Assembly: GCA_944341075.1 (NCBI GenBank)
Contig: CALVLV010000023.1
Location: 1-32,334, forward strand
DNA length: 32,334 nt
Direction: 5' to 3'
From: an uncultured Clostridia bacterium
GTDB lineage: Bacteria > Bacillota > Clostridia > Christensenellales > Borkfalkiaceae
The position numbers were made by a program, and so were the translations under genes. The notes below the pieces were generated by a model that did no database searches, had not been told where the DNA came from, and saw nothing but the letters and a program-made list of their open reading frames with translations. Below, one piece after another: positions 1 to 6,480 of this stretch (the stretch's first letter is position 1; each line of letters starts with the position of its first letter).

Positions 1-13
1 AGTTTTCATTATA

Positions 14-64
14 ACTTCTAATAGAAGTATAGCCCACTATACTTCGCAAGCGAAGCCGTGGGCT
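14..64. repeat. Cluster of overlapping palindromes at the left edge
   Basis: Four inverted repeats are nested or mutually exclusive here. ACTTCT at 14-19 pairs with AGAAGT at 23-28. GAAGTATAG at 24-32 pairs perfectly with 37-45 over a 4-base loop. CTTCGC at 42-47 pairs with 50-55. AGCCCAC at 31-37 pairs with GTGGGCT at 58-64 and encloses the third hairpin. Stems built around a CCCACGGCTT core resemble subterminal hairpins of IS200/IS605-type elements, but no transposase is in view, so that identity is only a guess. Confidence 0.5.
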
Positions 65-65
65 T

Positions 66-196
66 ATGAAGAGGCTTTTATTCCACACAAGAGAAAAGGG
101 TTTCAGGGAAAACTTTCTCCGGGTAATGACAATCGTTTGTGCTCGCCACCACTTATTTGGTTCTGATTACAATTCTGCCTCCGCGCCGAAATAAGG
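66..196. other. Non-coding stretch with no recognised feature
   Basis: No credible reading frame with a ribosome binding site was found between the palindrome cluster and the terminator-like hairpins. It may be the 3' flank of something lying to the left of the window. Confidence 0.4.
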
Positions 197-217
197 GCGG
201 GTAGTTTTTCTACCCGC
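197..217. terminator. Terminator-like hairpin
   Basis: An 8-bp stem GCGGGTAG/CTACCCGC closes a five-T loop. The flanking T-runs are weak on both strands, so it could serve a plus-strand gene left of the window or back up the hom terminator. Confidence 0.45.
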
Positions 218-232
218 TTTCTGATATAAAAC

Positions 233-258
233 AAGGCCCGCGCATGTGCGCGGGCCTT
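233..258 (-). terminator. Intrinsic terminator of the panT-like/coaX/hom operon
   Basis: A very GC-rich 11-12 bp stem, AAGGCCCGCGCA/TGCGCGGGCCTT, is followed on the minus strand by TTGTTTT. It lies 35 bases past the hom stop. A shorter hairpin, GCGGCA/TGCCGC at 269-283, sits between the stop and this stem. Confidence 0.8.
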
Positions 259-292
259 AGCCTTTTATGCGGCACGTTGCCGCGATTTGTTT

Positions 293-1579
293 TTAAGAAA
301 CTACCCTTATAACGGATACCACCTCTGCTATTTCGCTGGTGGCGTTGATATCGTCCACGGCCTTCATAACGCTCTTTTCCTTTGTCATATGAGTTATGAA
401 CACAAGGGGAACGTGGCCGTCTTCTTTGCCGTCGTCCTCCTGGATCATCTGCGCAACCGATATGTTGTGGCGCGAGAATATAGAGGACACCTTGGCAAGA
501 ACGCCCGTTTTATCGTGCGCGTCCAGCCTGATATAATATGCGCTTTTAAAGTTATCTATAAACTTTACAGCAGGGTCGGCTTCGGCAGTGTTCTTAAAGG
601 TGGAATATCTGAACGTGGGGTGGGTAGCGCAGTAAATAACGTCGCCCACAATGGCGCTTGCCGTGGGCATGGCTCCCGCGCCCCTGCCGTACAGCATAAC
701 ATCTTCAACGCAGTCGCCCGTAATGTATACGGCGTTATAACTGTCGTTTACGCTTGCAAGCGGGTGCGACTTTTTAATGTATGTGGGGTGAACCCTGACT
801 TCTATGCCGTCTTCGGTATTCTTGCCTATGGCAAGCAGTTTAAGCACATACCCAAGCTGCTTCCCGTACTGAATGTCGGCGGGGGTTATTTTGGTTATGC
901 CTTCGCGGTGTATCTTGCCGAAGGGTATCTTTGTGTGAAATGCAAGGCTCGACAGAATAGAGAGTTTGTACGCCGCGTCGTATCCCTCCACGTCTGCCGT
1001 GGGGTTGGCCTCGGCATAACCGAGCTTTTGCGCGTCTTTGAGCACTTCTTCGTACGAGGCGCCTTCATCTGTCATTTTGGTAAGTATATAGTTTGTGGTG
1101 CCGTTGATTATGCCCATCATAGACAGCACTTTATTGCCCTGAAGGTTATCTAAAAGTGCGCGTATAACGGGAACGCCGCCAACGCAGCTTGCCTCGTAAA
1201 ACAATCCGCAGTTGTTTTTTCTGGCGGCTTTTTCAAGCTCGTGGTTATATTTACAGAACAGCTCTTTGTTTGAGGTAACTACAGATTTTCCTGCATTGAG
1301 TGCAGAAAGAACAAAAGTTCTGGCAGGCTCCACTCCACCCATAACTTCTATAACAATGTCTACGTCGGGGTTTGAGCATATTTCGGCTATATTCGAAGCT
1401 ATCTTGCTCTCCTGCACGCCGAGGGCAAGCGCCTTCTGCTTGTCACGTTCGAGTACGTTTTCAACGACTATGTCTATTTCCTGCGTCTGCTGATAAAATT
1501 CTCTGTGTTCGGTGAGCATTTTGTATGTTCCGCCGCCCACGACGCCCAGGCCGAGAATGGCAACGCCTACCTTCTTCAT
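293..1579 (-). CDS. hom: Homoserine dehydrogenase
   Basis: This enzyme reduces aspartate semialdehyde to homoserine with NAD(P)H, the branch point to threonine and methionine, in the cytoplasm. The 428 residues carry the N-terminal Rossmann motif GLGVVGGG (about 10-17), the homoserine dehydrogenase signatures GIINGTTNYIL and NPTADVEGYDAAYKLSIL in the middle, and a C-terminal ACT domain (about 350-428) that starts YYIRLDAHDKTGVLAK. The ACT domain is the usual site of threonine feedback inhibition in this family. Length is normal. An AAAGGAGG lies 13 bases before the ATG. It is the last gene of a three-gene operon, 36 bases after coaX. thrB and thrC are not in the window, so pathway context is limited. 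Confidence 0.96.
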   Translation of the reverse strand: MKKVGVAILGLGVVGGGTYKMLTEHREFYQQTQEIDIVVENVLERDKQKALALGVQESKIASNIAEICSNPDVDIVIEVMGGVEPARTFVLSALNAGKSVVTSNKELFCKYNHELEKAARKNNCGLFYEASCVGGVPVIRALLDNLQGNKVLSMMGIINGTTNYILTKMTDEGASYEEVLKDAQKLGYAEANPTADVEGYDAAYKLSILSSLAFHTKIPFGKIHREGITKITPADIQYGKQLGYVLKLLAIGKNTEDGIEVRVHPTYIKKSHPLASVNDSYNAVYITGDCVEDVMLYGRGAGAMPTASAIVGDVIYCATHPTFRYSTFKNTAEADPAVKFIDNFKSAYYIRLDAHDKTGVLAKVSSIFSRHNISVAQMIQEDDGKEDGHVPLVFITHMTKEKSVMKAVDDINATSEIAEVVSVIRVVS

Positions 1580-1615
1580 TTTTCTACCTTATCCTCCTTT
1601 GGTGTTTTACCTGTA

Positions 1616-2392
1616 TTACCGCTCTTCGCTGTTCAGGTAATACAGATATTTCAGACCGTCGAGCGTGAGAAATTTATCCACGCAGTCGATACAGTCTATC
1701 TCCTTTGCTATCACTTCTGAAAAGCCGCCCGTCGCAACGGTTTTTATGTCCGGCATCTTCATTTCTTTCTTTATTTTTTTAACAATGTAGCCTACAAGCC
1801 CAGCAAAACCGAACACAATGCCCGCCTGCATGTTGGTAACGGTATTTTTGGCTATCACGCTTGCAGGGCGCTCTATCTCCACTCTGGGGAGTTTAGCCGT
1901 GCCGTTAACAAGGCTGTCCAGCGAACCCTTTATTCCGGGCGCTATCACGCCGCCTATGAATACGCCGTTTTCGTCGAGTATGTTGAATGTGGTTGCTGTG
2001 CCGAAGTCTATGACGATAAGCGGCGCACCGTATTTTTTAAGTCCGGCAACGTTATTCACAACGCGGTCGGCACCCACTTCGCGGGCGTTATCCACTTTAA
2101 TGTTCAGCCCCGTCTTGAGCCCGGGCGCAAGAGTGAGCGGTTTTATGTGAAGGTATGTGGCGCACATCCTCTCCAGGGTGTAGTCCAGTTGCGGCACGAC
2201 CGAAGAAATAATGCCGCCTTTTATATCCGAAGCATTTACGCCGTTATTTGAAAGTATGGTTAAAAGCTGAGCGCCGTATTCGTCGGAAGTCTTTTTTACG
2301 TCCGTCGCCACGCGGAAACTTATAGTCAGCTCCTCGCCGCTGAATACAGCGTATTTTATGTTGGTGTTGCCAACATCCATGCAAATTATCAT
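1616..2392 (-). CDS. coaX: Type III pantothenate kinase
   Basis: CoaX phosphorylates pantothenate as the first step of coenzyme A synthesis. The 258-residue protein has the ASKHA-fold phosphate-binding motif DVGNTNIKYAVF at the N-terminus, the central IDFGTATTFN motif and GGVIAPGIKGS, which binds substrate at the dimer interface in this family. Length matches the type III family, which lacks the CoA feedback inhibition of type I enzymes. It starts at ATG 31 bases after the ECF transporter gene and precedes hom by 36 bases. The pairing with an ECF S subunit suggests uptake and immediate phosphorylation of pantothenate, though that substrate is inferred from context. Confidence 0.95.
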   Translation of the reverse strand: MIICMDVGNTNIKYAVFSGEELTISFRVATDVKKTSDEYGAQLLTILSNNGVNASDIKGGIISSVVPQLDYTLERMCATYLHIKPLTLAPGLKTGLNIKVDNAREVGADRVVNNVAGLKKYGAPLIVIDFGTATTFNILDENGVFIGGVIAPGIKGSLDSLVNGTAKLPRVEIERPASVIAKNTVTNMQAGIVFGFAGLVGYIVKKIKKEMKMPDIKTVATGGFSEVIAKEIDCIDCVDKFLTLDGLKYLYYLNSEER

Positions 2393-2423
2393 TTTGAACC
2401 CTTGCTTTGTGTATTAATTATGT

Positions 2424-3083
2424 TTAAGGTTTGTCGTTTGTACTATATTTCTTATATTTTCTATTTGAAAGCTGTTTTAAAATTACTCTGTTTACAGTGT
2501 AAAGGGCAGGCGAACAAATGATGTTGATTGCTAATTCTACTAAAAAATTTACTCCTGCACAACCTACTATAATAATATAGCTTGCCGACAACCCCATCAC
2601 GTCGTAACCAATTGAAGACATTGCGTCCACAATAGTATTACTTATAATGAAAGCGCCAGCCACAAATATACCCGTGTTTACTATTGGTGCGCATATAGCA
2701 GCGATAAATACAGCTACGTACTTATTTTTTTTAGCAATCAATTTATACAGTACAGCTGGTATAAAACCAGCGGCGACCCCTTTCAATAAGCACAAGAAGA
2801 CAGTAAATACCGGACTATCGTTCAGCATGTATAAAGTGAAGGCGTCAAGACCTACGACAGCGGTGACGATTACAATTATACCAAACAATAACCCGAGAAT
2901 TGTTCCAACGCCGACACCCATAAGCATGCCTCCGAGCACTATTGGTACCAACACAAAACTCATGCGCGTTGTACTAATGGCTATAAAGCCTGAACAAAGC
3001 TGCAAAATTATTATAAGTGCAGCAAAAACGGCAAGATACGTAATGTTTTTTGCCGTGAAAAAGGTACGCTTTACCTTTTCCAT
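2424..3083 (-). CDS. ECF transporter S component, probably pantothenate (PanT-like)
   Basis: This is a substrate-binding membrane subunit of an energy-coupling factor vitamin transporter, which works with a shared EcfAAT module not present here. The 219 residues form about six hydrophobic segments, starting with one at roughly 14-33. Short loops, a basic C-terminus (NRKYKKYSTNDKP) and the alternating helix pattern are typical of S components. The substrate is not readable from sequence; pantothenate is inferred because coaX follows directly. The start has GGAGGTG seven bases upstream. The gene is visibly more A/T-rich than its neighbours, which could mean acquisition from elsewhere or membrane-protein composition. 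A promoter and folded leader precede it. Confidence 0.85.
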   Translation of the reverse strand: MEKVKRTFFTAKNITYLAVFAALIIILQLCSGFIAISTTRMSFVLVPIVLGGMLMGVGVGTILGLLFGIIVIVTAVVGLDAFTLYMLNDSPVFTVFLCLLKGVAAGFIPAVLYKLIAKKNKYVAVFIAAICAPIVNTGIFVAGAFIISNTIVDAMSSIGYDVMGLSASYIIIVGCAGVNFLVELAINIICSPALYTVNRVILKQLSNRKYKKYSTNDKP

Positions 3084-3124
3084 AAAACACCTCCATCGGA
3101 TTCCGTAAAGAATATCCGCAGAAA

Positions 3125-3203
3125 AAAATTTTTACCTTCAACAACACCGATAATGCGGTCGGGCTATGCATAGCATATGCAAGCCGCAGGTATTTATTAA
3201 AGT
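3125..3203 (-). promoter_or_regulatory. Structured 5' leader of the ECF transporter operon
   Basis: On the minus strand a closing stem TACCT/AGGTA (3188-3192 with 3133-3137) encloses two hairpins. One is GGCT plus TGCATA/TATGCA plus AGCC, spanning 3162-3185. The other is ACCG/CGGT at 3146-3159. The result is a three-way junction. A further weak hairpin at about 3098-3119 (CGGAT.../...ATCCG) sits directly before the ribosome binding site. It does not match a riboswitch class I can name. Confidence 0.4.
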
Positions 3204-3209
3204 TCATTA

Positions 3210-3238
3210 ATTATAACATCTGCCCGCACTTTATGCAA
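3210..3238 (-). promoter_or_regulatory. Promoter of the ECF transporter/coaX/hom operon
   Basis: The minus strand reads TTGCAT, exactly 17 bases, then TATAAT, a near-consensus vegetative promoter. Transcription would start near 3203, leaving an untranslated leader of about 120 bases. Confidence 0.75.
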
Positions 3239-3399
3239 GCAAATGGAGCAAGTGTAACATTTTTAAGCCAAATTAAATATTATTTAGTATAGCCACACGG
3301 AATAAATACACAACATATTCCGCTCTGCTAAAAGCAAAAACAGCAAGGCAAGCGCATTTTTACATACCGCCTTGCAACTTAAAATTCAAGGAGGAACAT
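3239..3399. other. Intergenic stretch, nothing firm apart from A/T-rich sequence
   Basis: The stretch separates divergent genes. It is A/T-rich and presumably holds the promoter for the small plus-strand gene at 3400, but I could not fix a convincing -35/-10 pair. Confidence 0.3.
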
Positions 3400-3618
3400 A
3401 TGAACATATTCTCTAACTGCGGTTGCGGTTCCAACAGCTGCCTGTGGATACTTTTACTTCTGCTAATAGCGGCAAGCTGCAGCGGAAACGGGCTTGAATC
3501 GGTACTCAGCGGAAGTTGCACGCCCGTGCTCATCGCCCTTGTATATGCAATGTGGAAGAATGGCACGCTCTCTTCGATATTCTGCGGCAACTGCAACTCA
3601 TGTGGCTGCAACGGCTGA
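3400..3618 (+). CDS. Small cysteine-rich membrane-associated protein
   Basis: I do not recognise a named function. The 72 residues contain nine cysteines (7, 9, 14, 27, 40, 62, 65, 68, 70) grouped at both ends. Between them are two hydrophobic stretches, about 15-26 and 41-52. Gly/Asn/Ser spacers such as CGNCNSCGC are typical of short Cys-rich proteins that databases of Clostridia often label chorion-class high-cysteine proteins; that label is a similarity name, not a function. Reality as a gene is supported by a textbook AAGGAGG eight bases before the ATG and a terminator 37 bases downstream. Metal binding or disulfide cross-linking at the membrane are possible roles but unproven. Confidence 0.75.
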   Translation: MNIFSNCGCGSNSCLWILLLLLIAASCSGNGLESVLSGSCTPVLIALVYAMWKNGTLSSIFCGNCNSCGCNG

Positions 3619-3645
3619 AACTGCGGCCACGAAAATCGCATGCCA

Positions 3646-3678
3646 TAAAAAAACAAGGGGCTGGAAACAGCCCCTTTT
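3646..3678. terminator. Bidirectional intrinsic terminator
   Basis: A 9-bp stem AAGGGGCTG/CAGCCCCTT with a GAAA loop sits between convergent genes. It is followed by TTTTCT on the plus strand and by a run of seven T on the minus strand, so it can end both the small Cys-rich gene and the Nudix operon. Confidence 0.9.
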
Positions 3679-3697
3679 CTGTTACGCGGAAAAATAA

Positions 3698-4240
3698 TCA
3701 GATTTTTTCCGTTTTTGAGTCGTATATGTATTTGAACACTGCGGCTATCGTCTTTGCGTCGCATATCTCGCCGCTCTCTATCATTGCCACAACGCGGTCA
3801 AGTTCAACAAACGCCGCGTTTACAAATTCGTCTTCGTCGGGATGCTGCCCCGCAAAGCCTGCGGCTTCGGCGCTGAATATGTAAATTATTTCGTCCGTAT
3901 AGCCGGGTGTGGGATAGATATTTACAAGCGGCTTAAGTCTGGCCGCACGGTAACCCGTCTCCTCCTCAAGCTCTCTGCGCGCGGCATGTTCGGGCGCTTC
4001 GCCCCCGTTCAGTTTGCCTGCGGGAATCTCCCATATCACCTTGTTGTACGGAAATCGGAACTGCCTTTCAAGCAATACCTTGTTTCCGTTTACAAGCAGA
4101 ACGGCCGCTCCGCCCGGGTGGCGCACAACTTCGCGCGCAGCGGTGTTGCCGTTGGGAAGTTCCACTTCAGAAAGTTCAAGTTTTATTACCTTGCCGTCAA
4201 AAAGCCGTTTTGTGGAAAGAGTCTTTTCTTCAAGCTCCAT
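3698..4240 (-). CDS. Nudix hydrolase, ADP-ribose pyrophosphatase type
   Basis: This family hydrolyses ADP-ribose, and related nucleoside diphosphate sugars, to AMP and ribose 5-phosphate. The 180-residue protein holds a complete Nudix box (GX5EX7REXXEEXGX) with REL-EEETGY at about 89-97, which binds the catalytic metal. N-terminal strands such as KVIKLELSEVELPNG are typical of the NudF-like group, and the proline-containing stretch YPTPGYTDEIIYIF after the box fits the ADP-ribose subgroup. It starts one base after the stop of the upstream unknown gene, so the two are almost certainly cotranscribed and translationally coupled. Substrate is inferred from family resemblance. Confidence 0.92.
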   Translation of the reverse strand: MELEEKTLSTKRLFDGKVIKLELSEVELPNGNTAAREVVRHPGGAAVLLVNGNKVLLERQFRFPYNKVIWEIPAGKLNGGEAPEHAARRELEEETGYRAARLKPLVNIYPTPGYTDEIIYIFSAEAAGFAGQHPDEDEFVNAAFVELDRVVAMIESGEICDAKTIAAVFKYIYDSKTEKI

Positions 4241-4241
4241 T

Positions 4242-5018
4242 CTATGCCTCCATAGCCGAGACGAGCAATTGTATCAGCTGAGAAAAGTTATTATGACAGG
4301 CAGAGTAGTATTCATATCCCCTGATCAGCGCGTCTGCAGCCGCTCCCCTGCCCTCGCGTATGGCGCGCTCGAGTTCGGAGAGCATGGAGACGCCGTCCTG
4401 CCTGTCGCGCTCTGAAATATTCAGGCCGGAAATTATATTCTTTTCGCGCGCGATGAGAATGGAAACAGCAGAAAGCTTTTCGGCAGCCCCCGGGTCGGCA
4501 TGTTGCGCGGCATCGGCCCGGCCTGCACTCTGCCCGGAGAAATCTGCCTGCGGTGCAGACTGCTGTGCGGATTGCTGTTCGTTACGTTCGTCGCGGAACA
4601 GGTCGGCAATGATTTCTTCAAAGGGCACTATCACCTTGTCGCAGAAGCTGTGAAAACTTGAATAATAGCTGCCGTCTTCAGGGAAAAAGCGCCTTAAAAA
4701 TTCGTTGAAGTTTATTGTATTATGGTCGAACTCCACCAGAAGACAGAATATGAACGCCAGTTTATCGGCGGGATCTTCGGGCAGGACAAGGCGGCTGCGG
4801 TCAAGCAGGCCCTCATGCGAAACGATGAGACATTTGCGCTTTGCCGAAATATAGTCAAAGCCCTCCGTTACGGCATGGAACAGTTCGTATAAAGTTGCGC
4901 TGTTTACAATGCTTATAAGCAGGTCTTTGATGCGCGTGGTAGCCATTATGAATTTACTGCGTTTCAGCTGGCTGCACTTATCCAAAAAATCATTAACTTC
5001 CTCTTTAATGTCCTTCAT
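4242..5018 (-). CDS. Protein of unknown function with Q/A-rich linker
   Basis: I do not recognise this family. The 258-residue protein is soluble, with no signal peptide or membrane segment. The first 145 or so residues look mostly helical and well ordered. A low-complexity linker rich in Gln, Ala and Ser follows (about 145-180), then a helical C-terminal segment of about 75 residues. The start is supported by AAAGGGTG before the ATG and a promoter at 5062-5088. Its stop lies one base before the Nudix start, so the pair forms an operon. The conserved-looking blocks and the linker suggest a two-domain adaptor or regulator, but this is inference only. Confidence 0.75.
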   Translation of the reverse strand: MKDIKEEVNDFLDKCSQLKRSKFIMATTRIKDLLISIVNSATLYELFHAVTEGFDYISAKRKCLIVSHEGLLDRSRLVLPEDPADKLAFIFCLLVEFDHNTINFNEFLRRFFPEDGSYYSSFHSFCDKVIVPFEEIIADLFRDERNEQQSAQQSAPQADFSGQSAGRADAAQHADPGAAEKLSAVSILIAREKNIISGLNISERDRQDGVSMLSELERAIREGRGAAADALIRGYEYYSACHNNFSQLIQLLVSAMEA

Positions 5019-5061
5019 GTCACACCCTTTACAAGCTTACTGCTCTATACTATACAATAAG

Positions 5062-5088
5062 ATTATACCATAACTTTTTCAAAATCAA
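5062..5088 (-). promoter_or_regulatory. Promoter of the unknown/Nudix operon
   Basis: The minus strand shows TATAAT preceded by ATGG, with a TTTGAT -35-like hexamer 16 bases upstream. It lies about 45 bases before the ATG at 5018. Confidence 0.55.
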
Positions 5089-5108
5089 ATTATTTTTGGG
5101 GTAAATAG

Positions 5109-5137
5109 TTGCTTTTGTACGGCAAATTATGTATAAT
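5109..5137 (+). promoter_or_regulatory. Promoter of the DUF4364/TSCPD pair
   Basis: TTGCTT and TATAAT are separated by exactly 17 bases. The start codon follows 41 bases after the -10 box. Confidence 0.75.
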
Positions 5138-5177
5138 TATATCACTTTTTTCGGATTTCAGGTGAATTTTCAGTATT

Positions 5178-5702
5178 ATGTTAAACACGGGCGAAACGTC
5201 TATCAACAAACTTATAATACTTTTCGTGTTCGATAAAATGGAGAGCGCCATTTCTGAACGGACTATTGTGGACATGTGCTCTTCCTCCAACGACTGGATG
5301 GGCTACATGGATTGCGTAAATGTTATTCATAAGTTGCTCGACGACAATTTTATATGTGTTGTGAACGAGGACGAGGATACGCTTTACACGATCACGCCAG
5401 ACGGAAGGGAAACTTTGGCAAACTTTTACATAAAAATACCCAAGAGCGTTCGGGAAGAAATTTCTCAGTTCGTAAAAAAGAACAGTTCCCACTACCGCAA
5501 CAGGCAGGAGTGCCGCTCTGACTACTACCAGAACAAGGACGGGACTTATACCGTATATCTTAAGATACTCTCCCCCGTTCAACCCATACTCGAACTGAAG
5601 TTTGTTGTGCCTGACAGAAAGACTGCAAATAAAATATATAAAAAATGGGAGGAAAAGGCTTCCGACGTATACTCTGTGATATACGAGAACCTTTCAGACT
5701 GA
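5178..5702 (+). CDS. DUF4364 family protein, winged-helix-like
   Basis: The 174-residue protein matches the DUF4364 family of Clostridia. The N-terminal half (about 5-80) reads like a winged helix: INKLIILFVFDKM, a helix-turn region around VIHKLLDDNFI, then a wing DTLYTITPDGRETL. This pattern is shared with PadR/MarR-like DNA-binding domains. The C-terminal half (about 95-174) is an alpha/beta segment with LKILSPVQPILELKFVVPD. The role is presumed to be transcription regulation, but no target is known. It begins downstream of a clear promoter and ends three bases before the TSCPD gene, so the two are cotranscribed. The ribosome binding site is weak (TCAGG-like sequence). Confidence 0.88.
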   Translation: MLNTGETSINKLIILFVFDKMESAISERTIVDMCSSSNDWMGYMDCVNVIHKLLDDNFICVVNEDEDTLYTITPDGRETLANFYIKIPKSVREEISQFVKKNSSHYRNRQECRSDYYQNKDGTYTVYLKILSPVQPILELKFVVPDRKTANKIYKKWEEKASDVYSVIYENLSD

Positions 5703-5705
5703 CTT

Positions 5706-5954
5706 ATGTTTACTTATAAAACTCAGGGAACATGCTCAAGGGCGGTATCTTTTGACGTAGATACAGAAAACAGGCTGCGCAACGTGAGGTTTGAAGGCGG
5801 TTGCAGGGGCAACACGCAGGGCGTTGCAAAACTTGCCGAAGGCAGAACGCTTGACGAAGTGGAAAACCTTCTTGCGGGCGTACAGTGCCGCAACGGTACA
5901 TCCTGCCCCGACCAGCTTTCAAAGGCCATAGAGGCATACAAACAGTCGCTCTGA
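5706..5954 (+). CDS. TSCPD domain protein (TIGR03905-like)
   Basis: This 82-residue protein carries the TSCPD motif that names its family (residues 65-69) and four conserved cysteines: C10 in GTCSRAVSF, C33 in GGCRGNTQG, C61 and C67. The same fold is found at the C-terminus of some vitamin B12-dependent ribonucleotide reductases, where the cysteines are thought to bind metal. As a stand-alone protein its function is unknown. Length is typical for the stand-alone form. It follows the DUF4364 gene by three bases and is ended by the hairpin at 5985-6020. Confidence 0.9.
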   Translation: MFTYKTQGTCSRAVSFDVDTENRLRNVRFEGGCRGNTQGVAKLAEGRTLDEVENLLAGVQCRNGTSCPDQLSKAIEAYKQSL

Positions 5955-5984
5955 AGGCGGCCGTTCAACAGACATAGAACTTAG

Positions 5985-6022
5985 AAAAGCAGCCCGCCAA
6001 AAATACGGCTGGCTGCTTTTAG
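5985..6022. terminator. Bidirectional terminator between convergent operons
   Basis: A 10-bp stem AAAAGCAGCC (5985-5994) pairs with GGCTGCTTTT (6011-6020) around a 16-base loop. The T-run overlaps the stem on both strands. It separates the TSCPD gene from the convergent minus-strand gene ending at 6045. Confidence 0.8.
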
Positions 6023-6044
6023 TTTTAATGCGGCGCCGCTTACC

Positions 6045-6449
6045 TTAATTGAAATTTGTTATAAAGTTGTAAAAGGCGCTCATGTTGCCGCCGCGCAGAT
6101 CTATATAGTAGCATCTGCCCTGGTAGCCGTGATCTGCATTGTAGCGGCTGACGTTAAAGCCCATGTACTCGGGCCTGACATCTATAAGCAGTTTTTCAAA
6201 CGGCATCTCCCCTATGGTGAGCGGTTTTTTAAAACAGAATTCCACCCACACTCCGCTCTGCATGGCGCGTGTGGTGTGTTCGTCTATACTGACGCCGAAG
6301 GCGGGCATCACGACAGAATTTTCAAGCATGTTCTGCCATTGAACGATAATTTCTTCAAATTTTTCCCCGCCGCAGTCATAGGTGGTTTTTATGCCGTCTC
6401 TGTATACGGCTATCTGTTCCGCCTGCGAAAATACCTGTTGTAACTGCAT
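6045..6449 (-). CDS. Small protein of unknown function
   Basis: I do not recognise a family. The preferred start is the ATG at 6449 (134 residues, MQLQQVFSQ...), because AAGGAGG lies six bases before it; a longer frame to 6476 has no such site. The protein is soluble and mixed alpha/beta, with a conserved-looking C-terminal half rich in aromatics (GFNVSRYNADHGYQGRCYYIDLRGG). It follows the NfnB-like gene by 31 bases in the same direction with no terminator between, so it is probably the last gene of the nfn operon. No functional link to that enzyme can be read from the sequence. Confidence 0.7.
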   Translation of the reverse strand: MQLQQVFSQAEQIAVYRDGIKTTYDCGGEKFEEIIVQWQNMLENSVVMPAFGVSIDEHTTRAMQSGVWVEFCFKKPLTIGEMPFEKLLIDVRPEYMGFNVSRYNADHGYQGRCYYIDLRGGNMSAFYNFITNFN

Positions 6450-6480
6450 AAAGCCCTCCTTGTGCGGTTTGCGCACATAT

